This document shows, one piece after another, positions 1 to 8,421 of a DNA stretch of 64,000 nucleotides. The stretch's first letter is position 1; each line of letters opens with the position of its first letter. Source of the DNA: Pararhizobium sp. IMCC21322 (GTDB lineage: Bacteria > Pseudomonadota > Alphaproteobacteria > Rhizobiales > GCA-2746425). The stretch spans positions 5,167,501 to 5,231,500 of the forward strand of contig NZ_CP132335.1 in NCBI RefSeq assembly GCF_030758295.1, written 5' to 3'. The position numbers and the translations under genes were made by a program. The notes under the pieces are model-generated. The model was not told the origin of the DNA. It did not search any database and was given only the letters and a program-made list of their open reading frames with translations.

Positions 1-273
1 GCCAAATTAAACGGCAGAATTCAGCCGTTTCGCTTTATCCACATGCTCGACAAAAGATTCACAATTCAAAAGTTTCAGTCTGTCGCCGACATTATATATA
101 GGGTGCTGTGCGTAAACTTTAAGACCTGCGTTCTCCAAGACATAAGTCTGCCTCTTTTACAGCTCATATCGGCGTAGTCTACACAAGACCTGCGCTTGCG
201 GCTTTATCAGGTCTTGGTCTATAAAGGTGCGCTTAACGCGCGCTTCCATACGCAAAAGTGAATCAAGAGCTTT
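1..273. other. Gene-free leader upstream of the M23 peptidase
   Basis: No reading frame with convincing protein character is visible. A ten-base direct repeat (AAGACCTGCG) occurs at 121-130 and 185-194. The second copy forms part of a perfect 9-bp inverted repeat (CAAGACCTG at 184-192, CAGGTCTTG at 208-216) with a 15-base loop. There is no T-run after it, so it is not a terminator for a plus-strand gene. It could be an operator or a leader hairpin of the downstream peptidase gene, but no known consensus was recognised. Confidence 0.4.
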
Positions 274-2289
274 ATGTCACCATCCGTCTCAGAGTTCCGC
301 CGCAAACGTGATCAGCAATTGCGTGTATCCGTGGATGTAGGAACTGATGCCCCGTTGATGACAACTGATACGCGCCTGCGCGTGCCGGATCGTCGTCATG
401 TCAATATGCGCTGGTTTGCCGGAACGGTTCTGACAGGTATTACGTCAGTTGTTCTTATGGGCGGCGCTTTGTTCGCCGCTATTGATGCAACTCATGAAAG
501 CGCTCAGCCAACGGGAGCCCTGAGCGGATCACTCATTCAGGGCGGCCAGCCAATTTCCCAATCTGCCTCTACACTTGCGAACAGCGGCAAGGGAAATCGC
601 TTCCGTCCGGAAATCAAGGAGAAGCCGGCCCGGCGCGTTATTCAGGTCTCGACCGTCAACCGGGAAGGCAATCGCGACTTTATCCGCGTTAAGCCCTTTG
701 TGCACATCAAGGCACCGCTTGCCCTGGAAACCAGCGACCGCATCAGCGAAATTCCTAACTTCAATCCACTGACGGTCTATACAGAAGACCAGCCCGATGC
801 CCGCCAGGAAGCCCTGCCCATCATTACCACCGCAAAGGTGGATGGCGAGATATCCATCCAGGTTCGCCCCTTCCCGCTTGCCATGGGCGCTGTTGATACA
901 GCGGTACTGCTCAGCGAAGCGGATGTCATGTCCGACATTAACGAGATTGGCCGCTTCCTGAACGGCGAGGATGCCAATGCGATCAGCGTTGCAGCCATGA
1001 ACCCACAAGGCATCGGCATGCCAGATGTTGGCTCGGAGCCCGTCGACCTGGCCAATGCACCGATGGCTGACCCCTTCAACATCACAATCATTCCGGAAAA
1101 TGTATCCTTCATCGAGAAATACGGGGATACCGGCGGGAATTTCTCATATGAGGAACGCATTGTTGACGTTGCAGAGGGCGACACACTCTCTGGAATTCTG
1201 GCCAAACACGATGCTGACCAGACGGAAGTCGCCAGCGCCGTAGATGCACTGATCAATGCCCATGCAATCACCCAGATCAAACCCGGCCAGAAAATTCGGA
1301 TCGCCATAGCGACAGCGGAAGACGGCAGCAACCGGGTGCGCCCGGTACGCGTGTCCATCTATCAGGGACGTGAGCATCTGGGCAGTGTCGCTCTCAACGA
1401 CAGTGGTGAGTTTGTTGGCGCAGCCGAGCCTTATCTGGAAGCGGACCTTGGCGAAATTGCTGACGCAAAGCCCATCCCCGGTCAATTGCCGACTTTGTAT
1501 GACAGCCTCTATGAAACAGGCCTCTCGCTTGAGATGCCTCAGGAACTCGTTGCTGATGTCGTACGCATCTTTACCTATGATCTGGACTTCCAGAAGCGCA
1601 TCACACCCAGCGATTCCATTTCCGTTCTGCATTCCACACCCAATGCGGGTAGCGATGAAAACGGGCATGTACTGTTTGCAGAGGTAACGTTGGCTGGAAA
1701 CACCAAACAGTTTTACCGGTTCCGGACACCTGATGATGGCTTTGTCGACTATTATGATGATTCAGGGCGCAGTGCTAAAAAGTTTCTGATGCGCAAGCCC
1801 GTTGCCAAGGGTGCCTTCCGTTCTCCTTTCGGTATGCGCAAACATCCCATTACCGGCGTCTTCAAAATGCACACTGGCGTGGATTGGTCCACAGGGCGCG
1901 GCACGCCAATTTACGCGGCTGGCGATGGCACTGTTAAAATGGCGAAATGGAATGGCGGATATGGCCGCCATATCCGTCTGCAGCATGCCAACCGCTATGA
2001 GACCACTTATTCTCATATGAGCAAAATTGCATCAGGCATCAAGGCCGGTGCACGCGTGCGTCAGGGACAGCTGATTGGCTATGTCGGTTCCACCGGCTTC
2101 TCCACCGGCCCTCACCTTCACTATGAAGTGCTGGTCAATAAGCGCCCCGTGAACCCGATGAAAATCAAACTGCCCAGAGGGCGGGTTCTGAAAGGCGAAA
2201 TGCTGGCCAAGTTCCACGAAGAACGCCAGCGCATTACATCTCTTATTGCACTGAATGAAGAAGCAACAGTAGCCGCAGCGTCAAACTGA
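274..2289 (+). CDS. M23 family metallopeptidase with LysM-like domain
   Basis: A membrane-anchored peptidoglycan endopeptidase of 671 residues. There is a short cytoplasmic N-terminus, one membrane segment at about 47-70, then a long periplasmic region. A LysM-like stretch lies near 290-345 (VAEGDTLSGILAKH ... IKPGQKIRIAI). The catalytic LytM/M23 domain spans about 510-632. The zinc-binding residues are visible: the HxxxD motif in HTGVD (H533, D537) and the HxH motif in HLHYE (H614, H616). An intact motif set predicts an active enzyme that cleaves cross-link peptides, unlike the degenerate relative at 57205. The gene stands alone and converges on clpB, with a shared terminator just after its stop. 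The exact start is uncertain because no strong ribosome-binding site precedes it. Confidence 0.9.
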   Translation: MSPSVSEFRRKRDQQLRVSVDVGTDAPLMTTDTRLRVPDRRHVNMRWFAGTVLTGITSVVLMGGALFAAIDATHESAQPTGALSGSLIQGGQPISQSASTLANSGKGNRFRPEIKEKPARRVIQVSTVNREGNRDFIRVKPFVHIKAPLALETSDRISEIPNFNPLTVYTEDQPDARQEALPIITTAKVDGEISIQVRPFPLAMGAVDTAVLLSEADVMSDINEIGRFLNGEDANAISVAAMNPQGIGMPDVGSEPVDLANAPMADPFNITIIPENVSFIEKYGDTGGNFSYEERIVDVAEGDTLSGILAKHDADQTEVASAVDALINAHAITQIKPGQKIRIAIATAEDGSNRVRPVRVSIYQGREHLGSVALNDSGEFVGAAEPYLEADLGEIADAKPIPGQLPTLYDSLYETGLSLEMPQELVADVVRIFTYDLDFQKRITPSDSISVLHSTPNAGSDENGHVLFAEVTLAGNTKQFYRFRTPDDGFVDYYDDSGRSAKKFLMRKPVAKGAFRSPFGMRKHPITGVFKMHTGVDWSTGRGTPIYAAGDGTVKMAKWNGGYGRHIRLQHANRYETTYSHMSKIASGIKAGARVRQGQLIGYVGSTGFSTGPHLHYEVLVNKRPVNPMKIKLPRGRVLKGEMLAKFHEERQRITSLIALNEEATVAAASN

Positions 2290-2322
2290 GATTGCTGCGA
2301 CCAGTCAAAAATTTCTAAAAAC

Positions 2323-2348
2323 AAAACCCCGCCATAAGGCGGGGTTTT
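2323..2348. terminator. Bidirectional Rho-independent terminator
   Basis: A perfect 11-bp stem (AAAACCCCGCC at 2323-2333, GGCGGGGTTTT at 2338-2348) closes a four-base ATAA loop. It has A-runs on the left and T-runs on the right, so it can work on both strands. It lies between the convergent ends of the M23 gene and clpB. Confidence 0.9.
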
Positions 2349-2355
2349 GAATTTT

Positions 2356-4938
2356 TTATTGCACCGTCAACAACAAGCGGTCTGTGCCATCGTCCACTTT
2401 GACCTCGGCTCCATCAATGACCTCACCGCCCAGAATCTTCTCGGACAGCGGATCCTGCAGATATTTCTGAATGACCCGTTTCAATGGACGCGCTCCATAA
2501 GCTGGTTCAAAGCCTTTATCGGCCAACCATTTTTTGGCACCATCACTCAGTTCAAGGACAATCTTGCGGTCTTCCAACAGGGCATCCAGACGTTTGATCT
2601 GGATATCGACAATCGCGCCCATATCCTGTTGGCGCAGGCGATCAAACAGCACGATATCGTCGATCCTGTTGAGGAATTCCGGACGGAAATGGCTGCGCAC
2701 TGCGCTCATAACCAGACCTTCCGTCTCGTCGGAAATGACATCATCTGTATCGGCCAGAAGAAACTCTGATCCAAGGTTCGACGTCATGATGATGATGGCA
2801 TTGCGGAAATCCACCGTCCGGCCCTGACTGTCGGTCAAACGGCCATCATCCAGCACCTGCAACAGCACATTGAAGACATCCGGATGGGCCTTTTCAATCT
2901 CATCGAAGAGGACCACCTGATAGGGCCGCCGCCGCAGACTTTCTGTCAACGCACCGCCCTCATCATAACCCACATAGCCGGGAGGCGCCCCGATCAGACG
3001 GGCAACCGAATGCTTCTCCATATACTCCGACATATCAAGCCGGGTCATGGCTGTTTCATCATCAAACAGAAACTCCGCCAGTGCCTTGGTCAGTTCAGTC
3101 TTACCGACACCCGTAGGCCCCAGAAACATGAATGATCCCAAGGGCCGGTTCGGGTCCTGCAAGCCAGCGCGCGCCCGCCTGACAGCCGTAGACACAGCTT
3201 TGACTGCGCGGCCCTGGCCAACCACACGGGCTGCCAGATCATCTTCCATGGTCAGCAGTTTTTCCCGTTCACTGCCGAGCATTTTCTCCAGCGGAATACC
3301 TGTCCAGCGTGACACAATATGGGCGATGTGATTGGGCATGACGGCTTCTTCCAGAAAACCCTCTTGCACAGAGTCAGAATCGTCGTCCTGATCCTGCAAC
3401 GCGGCTTCCAGATCAGGAATAACGCCATAGGCCAGTTCCCCGGCACGCGCCAGATTGCCTTCACGCTGCGCCTTTTCAAGCGCAGAACGGGCTTCATCCA
3501 GCTCTTCCTTCAGCTTTTGGGCGGCCGATAATTTATCCTTTTCCGCATTCCACTTGCTGGCCATCGCGGACGCATCTTCTTCCAGATTGACCAGATCGAT
3601 TTCCAGTTTTTCCAACCGGTCCTTGGACGCCTGATCGGTCTCTTTCAGCAGTGCTTCTCGTTCGATCTTCAACTGAATGATGCGGCGGTCCAGCTCGTCC
3701 AGTGCTTCCGGCTTGCTGTCGATCTGCATACGCAACCGCGCAGACGCCTCATCCATCAGATCAATCGCCTTGTCTGGCAAAAACCGATCTGTGATATAGC
3801 GGTTCGACAGATTGGCCGCAGAGACAAGTGCGGAATCGGAAATCCGGACCCCGTGATGCAACTCGTATTTTTCCTTGATGCCACGCAGAATTGAAATTGT
3901 GTCCTCAACGGTCGGCTCACCCACCAGCACAGGCTGGAACCGGCGGGCCAGGGCCGCATCCTTCTCCACATGTTTGCGATATTCATCCAGCGTGGTGGCA
4001 CCCACACAGTGCAATTCACCCCGCGCCAGAGCAGGCTTCAAAAGGTTGGAGGCATCCATGGCGCCGTCCGCCTTCCCGGCGCCCACCAATGTGTGCATCT
4101 CGTCAATGAACAGCACGATCTTGCCTGCAGCATGCTGCACTTCATTGAGCACAGATTTCAGCCGCTCTTCAAACTCACCGCGATATTTCGCGCCAGCTAT
4201 CAACGCGCCCATATCCAGCGCCAGAAGGGACTTGTCTTTCAAAGATTCCGGCACGTCACCATTGACGATACGCAGTGCCAGGCCTTCCGCTATCGCGGTT
4301 TTACCAACACCTGGCTCGCCGATCAGAACCGGGTTGTTCTTGGTGCGTCGGGACAGAACCTGAATGGCCCTGCGAATCTCATCATCCCGGCCAATAACCG
4401 GGTCAAGCTTGCCGTCACGGGCATCCTGGGTCAGATCGCGGGCATATTTCTTCAGCGCATCAAAATTGCCTTCAGAATTGGCACTGTCAGCTGTCCGGCC
4501 TTGCCGCAAAGCGTCAATGGCCTGCCCCAGAGCCTGAGCAGACACCGCCCCGTCGGACAGGCTTTTGGAGGTTGTTGCGGCTTTGACCATGGCCAGTGCC
4601 TGCAACACACGTTCAACGGTTACAAAGGAATCATCAGCCTTCTTGGCATTGTCCTCAGCCTGTTTGAACACTTTGGCCAAAGCCGGAGCTATATAAAGCT
4701 GCCCAGAGCCGCCGGTAACTTTTGGCAAAGCCGCCAAAGCTGCGTCATTGGCCATGCGCACCCGCGCCACATCACCACCAGCAGATTGGATAAGGCTGGC
4801 TGCCAGTCCTTCGGAATCATCCAGAAGAACCTTCAAAAGATGTTCGGGGGAAAATTGCTGATGATCTGCAGCAAGGGCATTGCCCTGAGCAGACTGTACA
4901 AAACCGCGCAGACGGTCGGAATAAGTATCAATGTTCAT
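2356..4938 (-). CDS. clpB: ATP-dependent chaperone ClpB
   Basis: A Hsp100 disaggregase of 860 residues, the usual family length. It solubilises aggregated proteins in the cytoplasm together with DnaK. Two AAA+ modules are visible. The first has Walker [10 protein letters not shown] and sensor text around [12 protein letters not shown]. The second has Walker [10 protein letters not shown] and the [13 protein letters not shown] pore loop. Between them is the long charged coiled-coil middle domain that distinguishes ClpB from ClpA. The start chosen is the ATG at 4938 ([10 protein letters not shown]), which matches known ClpB N-termini and has GGAG about seven bases upstream. A longer frame reaching 5007 lacks this support. 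Confidence 0.97.
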   Translation of the reverse strand: MNIDTYSDRLRGFVQSAQGNALAADHQQFSPEHLLKVLLDDSEGLAASLIQSAGGDVARVRMANDAALAALPKVTGGSGQLYIAPALAKVFKQAEDNAKKADDSFVTVERVLQALAMVKAATTSKSLSDGAVSAQALGQAIDALRQGRTADSANSEGNFDALKKYARDLTQDARDGKLDPVIGRDDEIRRAIQVLSRRTKNNPVLIGEPGVGKTAIAEGLALRIVNGDVPESLKDKSLLALDMGALIAGAKYRGEFEERLKSVLNEVQHAAGKIVLFIDEMHTLVGAGKADGAMDASNLLKPALARGELHCVGATTLDEYRKHVEKDAALARRFQPVLVGEPTVEDTISILRGIKEKYELHHGVRISDSALVSAANLSNRYITDRFLPDKAIDLMDEASARLRMQIDSKPEALDELDRRIIQLKIEREALLKETDQASKDRLEKLEIDLVNLEEDASAMASKWNAEKDKLSAAQKLKEELDEARSALEKAQREGNLARAGELAYGVIPDLEAALQDQDDDSDSVQEGFLEEAVMPNHIAHIVSRWTGIPLEKMLGSEREKLLTMEDDLAARVVGQGRAVKAVSTAVRRARAGLQDPNRPLGSFMFLGPTGVGKTELTKALAEFLFDDETAMTRLDMSEYMEKHSVARLIGAPPGYVGYDEGGALTESLRRRPYQVVLFDEIEKAHPDVFNVLLQVLDDGRLTDSQGRTVDFRNAIIIMTSNLGSEFLLADTDDVISDETEGLVMSAVRSHFRPEFLNRIDDIVLFDRLRQQDMGAIVDIQIKRLDALLEDRKIVLELSDGAKKWLADKGFEPAYGARPLKRVIQKYLQDPLSEKILGGEVIDGAEVKVDDGTDRLLLTVQ

Positions 4939-5047
4939 AATAACACTCCAGAAACACATCACACCCAACTGGCATATGACGCGAAAACAAAAGAGACGGA
5001 CCCGCAAAGCAGCGTCCGCACACCGATCGGTTGCCGGTGCTGTCCTT

Positions 5048-5075
5048 ATATAGTGTTGCTAATCAGCCACAAAAG
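5048..5075 (-). promoter_or_regulatory. Possible heat-shock (RpoH-type) promoter of clpB
   Basis: Reading on the minus strand, a CTTTTG element (5070-5075) is followed after 14 bases by CACTATAT (5048-5055). This roughly resembles alphaproteobacterial RpoH promoters (a CTTG-type -35 with a C-TAT-T -10). It lies about 110 bases upstream of clpB, a gene normally under RpoH. The match is partial, so the call rests mainly on context. Confidence 0.25.
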
Positions 5076-5099
5076 AGGCTGCAGCGATTCTCTTAAACA

Positions 5100-5130
5100 A
5101 AAACGCGCCCTGTTCAGCAAGGCGCGTTTT
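5100..5130 (-). terminator. Rho-independent terminator of the DUF4167 gene
   Basis: A 10-bp perfect stem (AAAACGCGCC at 5100-5109, GGCGCGTTTT at 5121-5130) encloses an 11-base loop. On the minus strand it is followed by a T-rich run. It lies about 50 bases past the stop of the DUF4167 gene and upstream of clpB, separating the two transcripts. Confidence 0.8.
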
Positions 5131-5180
5131 CAAACTTGATCCAGAAACTTGAATAGACCTGGAAGCCAGACCCGAACCTG

Positions 5181-5900
5181 CTATTCGACAGCATCCGGTT
5201 GCGTCGCCAATTCAGGTTCTTCTGCTTTTGGGCGGCGTGTCCGCGGCTTGCGAACCGGTTTTTCCGGCGCCGGGCTATCAGCAACGGCTTCAACGGTCGG
5301 GCTTGCTTCGGTCTTGGGTCGTCGGGCACGCCGTGGCTTCGCCTCAACAGGGGCTGCCTCAGTTGGCTCAGCAGCAGCAGCAACAACCTGTCCGGTCTCG
5401 CTTGCAGCTTCTTGAGAAGAAGCGCTTTCATTATCCGGCGCATTGTCTTTCGACTTATCAGTGTCAGACGCCTCCAAACCCGGCTGCGGGCCTGAACCGT
5501 TCAGCTGCTCATTGTTTGATGGCTGCTGAGGATTGTCCTGCTGTTGCTGGTTTTGCTGCGCCTGCTGGGCCTGTTGCGTTTGCTGATTGGCGGCTTGGGC
5601 CGCAGCAATAATCCTGGAATAATGCTCTGCATGCTGCATGTAATTTTCAGCAAGAATCCGGTCACCCGCAACCTGCGCATCACGTGCCAGCGTCAGATAT
5701 TTCTCGGCAACCTGCATGGCATTGCCACGAATTTTTACATCCGGGCCATTGCTTTCATAACTGCGTTGTAGCGGATTAGGGCCACGGCGGTTATTATTGC
5801 TGTTGCTGTTGCTGTTGTTATTGTTGTTGTTACGCCCACGATTACGCTGACGATTCTGATTGTTCCGCGAAGACGCGTCTCTGTTAGAAACCCGGTTCAT
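5181..5900 (-). CDS. DUF4167 domain protein with poly-Asn tract
   Basis: A 239-residue protein of the alphaproteobacterial DUF4167 family; function unknown. The N-terminus is an Arg/Asn low-complexity segment (runs such as RGRNNNNNN and SNSNSNNN). The conserved DUF4167 core follows (DVKIRGNAMQVAEKYLTLARDAQVAGD ... NYMQHAEHYSRI, given here in parts). Then comes a Gln-rich stretch and an acidic/Ala region, and finally a tail with RKPRTRRPK and KPRRARRPK motifs that resemble nucleic-acid-binding AT-hook-like patches. The start is the ATG at 5900 with GGAGG at 5912-5916; a TTG at 5918 overlaps that Shine-Dalgarno and is unlikely. The position after prmC-prfA is the usual one in this order. Confidence 0.9.
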   Translation of the reverse strand: MNRVSNRDASSRNNQNRQRNRGRNNNNNNSNSNSNNNRRGPNPLQRSYESNGPDVKIRGNAMQVAEKYLTLARDAQVAGDRILAENYMQHAEHYSRIIAAAQAANQQTQQAQQAQQNQQQQDNPQQPSNNEQLNGSGPQPGLEASDTDKSKDNAPDNESASSQEAASETGQVVAAAAEPTEAAPVEAKPRRARRPKTEASPTVEAVADSPAPEKPVRKPRTRRPKAEEPELATQPDAVE

Positions 5901-6384
5901 TCCAGAGCTAACCTCCAAGTGTTTATCTTCCGCTGCCCTCGGGCCATGCGGCTCCTATAGCCAATATTCATCACACCAATAATCCGTGGCTAATGTCCCA
6001 AAAAGGCAAATACATACATGCCGGACATCAATCAGCAGTCGGTCAATGAGATTCAAATAGGCTCTGTTCCTGCCTCAACTCAGACGGTCAGATTTCCGGT
6101 GCGCCATAAAGGCTCGGGTCAAATTGAAACAAAATGCTCCGCAAGACCCGCCTGCATGAAATCCCCAAATCGTGGTCAGTTATAGAACCGAACACATCTT
6201 GGGAGATCAGCACGGATTCTTCTGGGCCCCAACAAGTCGAGCTGCAGAAAAATCGAAGACTGTCGTCTGAGATGTAATCGAAGCGAGCATTCATTGTTCG
6301 CTTCCCAACACGCAGACTAAGCCACTGATTCCGCCACTTTTCAAGGCTTATCCTGAGAAAACCACCCAAAAAGCTGTTTTTTTG
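5901..6384. other. 484-bp region with no convincing gene
   Basis: In related genomes DUF4167 usually lies close to prmC; here a gap separates them. A minus-strand frame of 93 codons (6088-6369) starts without a clear ribosome-binding site and has an unusual Cys/Ser/Phe-rich composition. A 55-codon plus-strand frame (6018-6183) overlaps it. Neither shows a recognisable motif. The stretch may be a decayed gene or a long leader. Confidence 0.35.
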
Positions 6385-7290
6385 TCAATTTGGTTCGCTT
6401 TTGTGCCCTATCAGCACGCGCGGATGCCCCGCAAGATCGTGCAAAAGCTCAGGCTTGAACCCGGCTTCCCTCATCAGGGCACTCACAGATGAGCTTTGAT
6501 CATATCCAATTTCAACAATCAGATAGCCTCCAGGCAGCAAAAACAGGGCGGCCCTGGCGATCAAAGGTCGGTATACATCAAGGCCGTCACTGCCACCATC
6601 AAGTGCTACAAGGGGATCGTGATCCCGAACCTCTGTGTCCAGACCATCGATCACGTTGCTCATTATATAGGGTGGGTTAGACAGGATTACATCAAAAACA
6701 TCCGTCTTTGGGATGCCATCATAAACATCGCTGAGACAGGTGGAAAACCGGCTGGCCACATCAAGACGTCGCGCATTTCTCTCCGCCACCGTCAAAGCCC
6801 CCTGGCTGATGTCAACGCCCAGAGCCGTGGAGCGCGGTCGCTCCGACAAGATGGCCAGCGGCAAACAACCTGTTCCGGTTCCAACATCCAGAATGCGGGT
6901 CGCACCATCGCCAATGCGCGACAATGCAGCCTCCACTATCAACTCACTATCCGGGCGCGGCACCAGCGTGTCATCTGACAGATAAAATGGCAGGCTCCAG
7001 AATTCCGCCTCACCCACAAGCCGTGCGACCGGAACTCCCGCACCTCGCAATGTTGCCAATTCTGTAAGCGCGTCTGCGTCACGTTCCGTTAGCGGATGCG
7101 TCGGCGCTGCAATCAGTTCGGCATGAGATAATTGCATGTGATGCAAAAGCAGCATCCGGGCATCCAGACCACAATCGATAAATATTTCTCTGGCCTTCAG
7201 CCCGCGCTCTATAATCAGGCGCATTGTCTGAAGAGCAACTGTAAGATTGTCACCAGGCAAAACCGCCAAAGGCTGGTCGGCCTGCTGCAT
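6385..7290 (-). CDS. prmC: Peptide chain release factor N5-glutamine methyltransferase
   Basis: Methylates the glutamine of the GGQ motif in release factors 1 and 2, using S-adenosylmethionine, to raise termination efficiency. The 301 residues include the SAM-binding motif I ILDVGTGTGCLPLA (about 133-146) and the diagnostic NPPYI motif (205-209), which binds the target glutamine. The start codon overlaps the prfA stop (TGATG arrangement at 7288-7292), so translation is probably coupled to that of its substrate. Confidence 0.96.
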   Translation of the reverse strand: MQQADQPLAVLPGDNLTVALQTMRLIIERGLKAREIFIDCGLDARMLLLHHMQLSHAELIAAPTHPLTERDADALTELATLRGAGVPVARLVGEAEFWSLPFYLSDDTLVPRPDSELIVEAALSRIGDGATRILDVGTGTGCLPLAILSERPRSTALGVDISQGALTVAERNARRLDVASRFSTCLSDVYDGIPKTDVFDVILSNPPYIMSNVIDGLDTEVRDHDPLVALDGGSDGLDVYRPLIARAALFLLPGGYLIVEIGYDQSSSVSALMREAGFKPELLHDLAGHPRVLIGHKSEPN

Positions 7291-8378
7291 CAGGCCTCGT
7301 CACCAAGGCTTGCCAGAAGTTCGGCCTGATCTTCGGTGATCAATGCATCAATCACCTCATCAAGGGCCTCGCCTACAATCACCTTTTCCAGTTTGTAGAG
7401 CGTGAGATTGATTCTGTGATCCGTCACCCGCCCTTGCGGAAAATTATAGGTCCGGATGCGTTCTGACCGATCACCTGATCCGACCTGACCCTTGCGGCTT
7501 TCAGCACGCTCATCTGCCAGCTTCTGGCGCTCCATGTCATAGAGCCGCGTTCGAAGAACTTCCATACCTCTGGCCCGGTTCTGATGCTGCGACTTCTCGG
7601 CCTGCACCACCACAACGCCGCTTGGAATATGGGTTATACGCACTGCCGAATCGGTGGTGTTAACGTGCTGTCCTCCGGCACCGGAGGCCCGCATTGTGTC
7701 AATCCGCAAATCTTCTGTGCGGATTTCAATATCCACTTCCTGTGCTTCCGGCAGCACGGCCACCGTAGCGGCTGATGTGTGGATACGGCCTCCCGATTCC
7801 GTTTCCGGAACGCGCTGAACCCGATGCACACCGGATTCAAACTTCAGCTTGGCAAACACGCCCTTACCAGAGATCTTGGCAATAATTTCCTTGAAGCCAC
7901 CCACATCGCCTTCGCTTGCGGAAATCAATTCCACCGTCCAGCCATGGTTGGCCGCATAGCGCTCATACATACGGTAAAGGGTACCTGCAAACAGCGCCGC
8001 TTCATCTCCGCCTGTACCCGCCCGGATTTCCAGCATGGCATTCTTCTGATCAGCCGCATCCTTGGGCAGCAGCAGCAGACGCACTTCATGACCAAGCACC
8101 TCAAGCTGTTCTGCAAGCGCGCGCGCTTCTTCCTGCGCCATGGCGCGCATATCCGCATCAGTCTCGGGATCGGAGAGCATCTCCTGCAAATCCGCATATT
8201 CGGATTCAGCAGCCTTCAGCGTTCGTATCTGCGCAACGACCGGATCCAGTTCCGCATATTCCTGCGACAGAGCGACATATTTCTCCGGATCGGGATTATG
8301 CACCATCTCCGCTTCAATCACACTGAGGCGATTGACAAGCGCATTGAGCTTTTCCTGAGGCAGTGAGACAGATGACAT
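7290..8378 (-). CDS. prfA: Peptide chain release factor 1
   Basis: Recognises UAA and UAG stop codons and triggers peptide release on the ribosome. The 362-residue length is standard. The catalytic GGQ lies in [18 protein letters not shown] at about 235-237. The typical [16 protein letters not shown] segment near the C-terminus is present. It is followed by prmC with overlapping stop and start codons. ptsP lies just upstream on the same strand, 43 bases away, so all three may share a transcript. Confidence 0.97.
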   Translation of the reverse strand: MSSVSLPQEKLNALVNRLSVIEAEMVHNPDPEKYVALSQEYAELDPVVAQIRTLKAAESEYADLQEMLSDPETDADMRAMAQEEARALAEQLEVLGHEVRLLLLPKDAADQKNAMLEIRAGTGGDEAALFAGTLYRMYERYAANHGWTVELISASEGDVGGFKEIIAKISGKGVFAKLKFESGVHRVQRVPETESGGRIHTSAATVAVLPEAQEVDIEIRTEDLRIDTMRASGAGGQHVNTTDSAVRITHIPSGVVVVQAEKSQHQNRARGMEVLRTRLYDMERQKLADERAESRKGQVGSGDRSERIRTYNFPQGRVTDHRINLTLYKLEKVIVGEALDEVIDALITEDQAELLASLGDEA

Positions 8379-8421
8379 GGGATCACTTGGTTATGGAACT
8401 GAAGACAAAACTGATCCGCCC

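Noticed and set aside
3970-5139. Long plus-strand open frame (389 codons) opposite clpB
   Set aside because: It is entirely antisense to clpB and its upstream region, lacks a ribosome-binding site and has no family motif. Long antisense frames are common opposite biased-codon genes.
6018-6183. 55-codon plus-strand frame starting MPDINQQSVNEI
   Set aside because: No ribosome-binding site, no recognisable motif, and it overlaps a competing minus-strand frame.
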